Below are positions 13,827 through 15,030 of a DNA stretch of 15,030 bases, piece after piece. The stretch comes from CAZYSK01 sp964649415 (GTDB lineage: Bacteria > Chloroflexota > Anaerolineae > B4-G1), in assembly GCA_964649415.1 (NCBI GenBank), contig CAZYSK010000117.1, forward strand, positions 1 to 15,030, in the 5' to 3' direction. The notes below the pieces were generated by a model that was given only the letters and a program-made list of their open reading frames with translations, did not search any database and had not been told where the DNA came from. The position numbers and the translations under genes are program-made. The first letter of the stretch is position 1. Every line of letters begins with the position of its first letter.

Positions 13827-14831
13827 TCACTCTCGCCGCACGGAGAACTCAACCCACAGCGGATAGTGATCGGACATGCGCCAGGACACCTGGTTCTTGG
13901 TCAGGTCGCGGGACCGGAGCGCCGCCTGTGTGAAGTCGAAGCCGCCGCCGCGCAGGTATTCCAGCGAGAGCGCGGGCGTCCTCTGTTCCCCCATGAACCA
14001 GGCGATCTGGTCGTAGTACTTGTCCAGTTGGGGGGCGTTGGGATCGCTGAAGATCGTGCGCGGGACCGCGTGCAGGTGGTCGGGGATGACCAGGCCGGTC
14101 GAGGTGAAGGCATCGTAGAGTACGTCGCCCTTGCGGTCGATGTTGAAGTCGCCCAGCGCGATCAGGTTGTGGTCCCAGGCGTTGATGTCCCGCGCCCAGT
14201 CGGCGAGCCACCCCGCGATCGCCTTCAGCTCCGGCAGGCGCTGCTGGGCGTTCTTGCCGTAGAGGATGTGCAGCGTGACCAGGATGAACGTCTTGCCCCC
14301 CGACCAGAAGCTCACCGCGTAGGGCGTGCGCGCGAACTGCCGGTTGAGCGCGTCGGGCTGTCTTTCGAGCGCGTCCGGCGCGATGGCGTCGAACTGCTCC
14401 TGCGGGACGACAAGTTCGCTGGCCAGGCCGGAGAGGCGCACCTTGCGCATGTCGAACACAAACGCCATGCGCTCGCCGTTGCCCAGGTCGCCTCGGGCCA
14501 CGTCCGTCAGGATCAGGCCCCAGTCCGGCCCCAACCACTTGAGCATGTGGCGCAGCGCCTTGAGGTTGCCGCGCACCTCCTGCAGCGCGATCACGTCGAA
14601 GCGGGAGATGATCTCGGCGATGCACAGCAGGGCGTGCAGGTCGCGCTTGGGGCTGTCCTCCTCGCCGGATTCCCACTTCTCGGTCAGGTTGCCGAAGGCG
14701 CGGATGTTCCAGGTGGCGATGAGCAGGTTGCGATCGAGGGCCTTGCTCGGGACGTCTTCGTCGAGCGCGGCGCGCAGTTCGTCGAGTTCCGCCGCGATCT
14801 CGGCGGGCGGCCGGTCGGTGATCTTAGGCAT
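13827..14831 (-). CDS. Endonuclease/exonuclease/phosphatase (DNase I-like) family protein
   Basis: With the start at 14831 the protein has 334 residues. The family's metal-binding and catalytic motifs are all visible: TWNIR (Asn42), LQEVRGN (Glu85), a His in VTLHIL (His188), GDFNID (Asp228, Asn230) and SDHYPLW (Asp321, His322). The fold cleaves phosphodiester or phosphoester bonds in DNA, RNA or small phosphates with Mg2+; the substrate cannot be read from sequence. There is no signal peptide, so it is probably cytoplasmic. Residues 1-33 form a charged helix ahead of the catalytic fold. An in-frame ATG at 14873 would add 14 residues, but 14831 has a near-perfect AAGGAGG six bases upstream. 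The upstream repeats at 14853-15018 lie in its presumed control region. Confidence 0.92.
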   Translation of the reverse strand: MPKITDRPPAEIAAELDELRAALDEDVPSKALDRNLLIATWNIRAFGNLTEKWESGEEDSPKRDLHALLCIAEIISRFDVIALQEVRGNLKALRHMLKWLGPDWGLILTDVARGDLGNGERMAFVFDMRKVRLSGLASELVVPQEQFDAIAPDALERQPDALNRQFARTPYAVSFWSGGKTFILVTLHILYGKNAQQRLPELKAIAGWLADWARDINAWDHNLIALGDFNIDRKGDVLYDAFTSTGLVIPDHLHAVPRTIFSDPNAPQLDKYYDQIAWFMGEQRTPALSLEYLRGGGFDFTQAALRSRDLTKNQVSWRMSDHYPLWVEFSVRRE

Positions 14832-14837
14832 GGCGTG

Positions 14838-14844
14838 CCTCCTT
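14838..14844 (-). promoter_or_regulatory. Shine-Dalgarno deciding the start at 14831
   Basis: AAGGAGG on the minus strand lies six bases before the ATG at 14831. It lies inside the longer frame that begins at 14873, so that longer start is unlikely. Confidence 0.8.
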
Positions 14845-14852
14845 CCTATTTC

Positions 14853-15018
14853 GTTCGTAGTGAGCGCGGACACTGTCCGTCCGCAGCGCAGCGGAGTAGC
14901 GTTCCTGTTCGTAGTAAGCTACGTAGTCTGCGGAGTAGCGTTCCCGTTCGTAGTAAGCTACGTAGTCTGCGGAGTAGCGTTCCCGTTCGTAGTGAGCTAC
15001 GTAGTCTGCGGAGTAGCG
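14853..15018. repeat. 39-bp tandem repeats upstream of the nuclease gene
   Basis: The block GCGGAGTAGCG recurs at 14891, 14930, 14969 and 15008, an exact 39-bp period. Between these blocks the units (C/T)GTTCGTAGTRAGCTAC...GTAGCGTTCC are nearly identical and contain inverted arms GCTAC/GTAGC. The unit nearest the gene (14853-14905) is longer, and its interior is replaced by a GC-rich segment with the palindrome GGACACTGTCC. The array reaches close to the window edge and may continue. Because 39 is a multiple of three, it creates spurious long open frames. Confidence 0.88.
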
Positions 15019-15030
15019 TCTCACCCACGG

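Noticed and set aside
14824..15024. A 66-residue minus-strand open frame with 13-residue repeats (RYSADYVAYYERE)
   Set aside because: It is a by-product of a 39-bp repeat whose length is a multiple of three. It overlaps the ribosome site and start of the nuclease gene, and it has no ribosome site of its own.
1..15030. tRNA, rRNA, integrase or insertion-sequence genes
   Set aside because: I scanned by eye for T-loop-like motifs, transposase signatures and terminal inverted repeats bounding an open frame and found none. The repeats present are not linked to a transposase in this window.

Overview
The window looks like a piece of a GC-rich bacterial chromosome. The gene families (DUF499-type ATPase, ASCH-domain protein, two-module FtsX-like permease, DUF3352-like secreted protein, lipoproteins), the Shine-Dalgarno sites and the many short palindromic repeats would fit a Chloroflexota-like bacterium. 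That assignment is an inference; there is no rRNA, tRNA or other marker gene here. All ten genes I can support lie on the minus strand, so transcription runs from high to low coordinates. Many long open frames on the plus strand are shadows of GC-rich genes.

Layout from high to low coordinates. A short upstream region filled with 39-bp tandem repeats (14853-15018) precedes an endonuclease/exonuclease/phosphatase-fold enzyme (13827-14831). A strong promoter with an overlapping palindromic operator (13752-13791) drives a DUF3352-like exported protein and, 24 bp later, a large FtsX/MacB-type permease with no ATPase partner in view (12107-13720, 9617-12082). A 54-bp promoter module then drives a PH-like/zinc-ribbon membrane protein (8501-9406). 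A second copy of the same module, next to a tandem array of double hairpins (8221-8481), drives a 1010-residue DUF499/COG1483-type ATPase (5014-8046). After two copies of a hairpin repeat come an ASCH-domain protein (3872-4846) and a lipoprotein with a C-terminal lectin-like domain (2631-3809). A frameshifted and stop-interrupted remnant of the ASCH gene's 3' end follows (2424-2541). The last unit is a tightly packed three-gene membrane/propeller operon of visibly lower GC content (181-2393).

The most interesting part is 2424-9615. The DUF499 ATPase and ASCH protein belong to families known from defence loci that also carry a DUF1156 DNA methylase and a helicase, and neither partner is in this window. 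The ATPase and the PH-like/zinc-ribbon membrane protein share a near-identical promoter module (48 of 54 bases), which suggests that they are co-regulated. A lipoprotein gene sits between an intact copy and a decayed copy of the same ASCH-gene 3' end, which points to a past duplication or insertion. These links are hypotheses from sequence and gene order, not demonstrated function.
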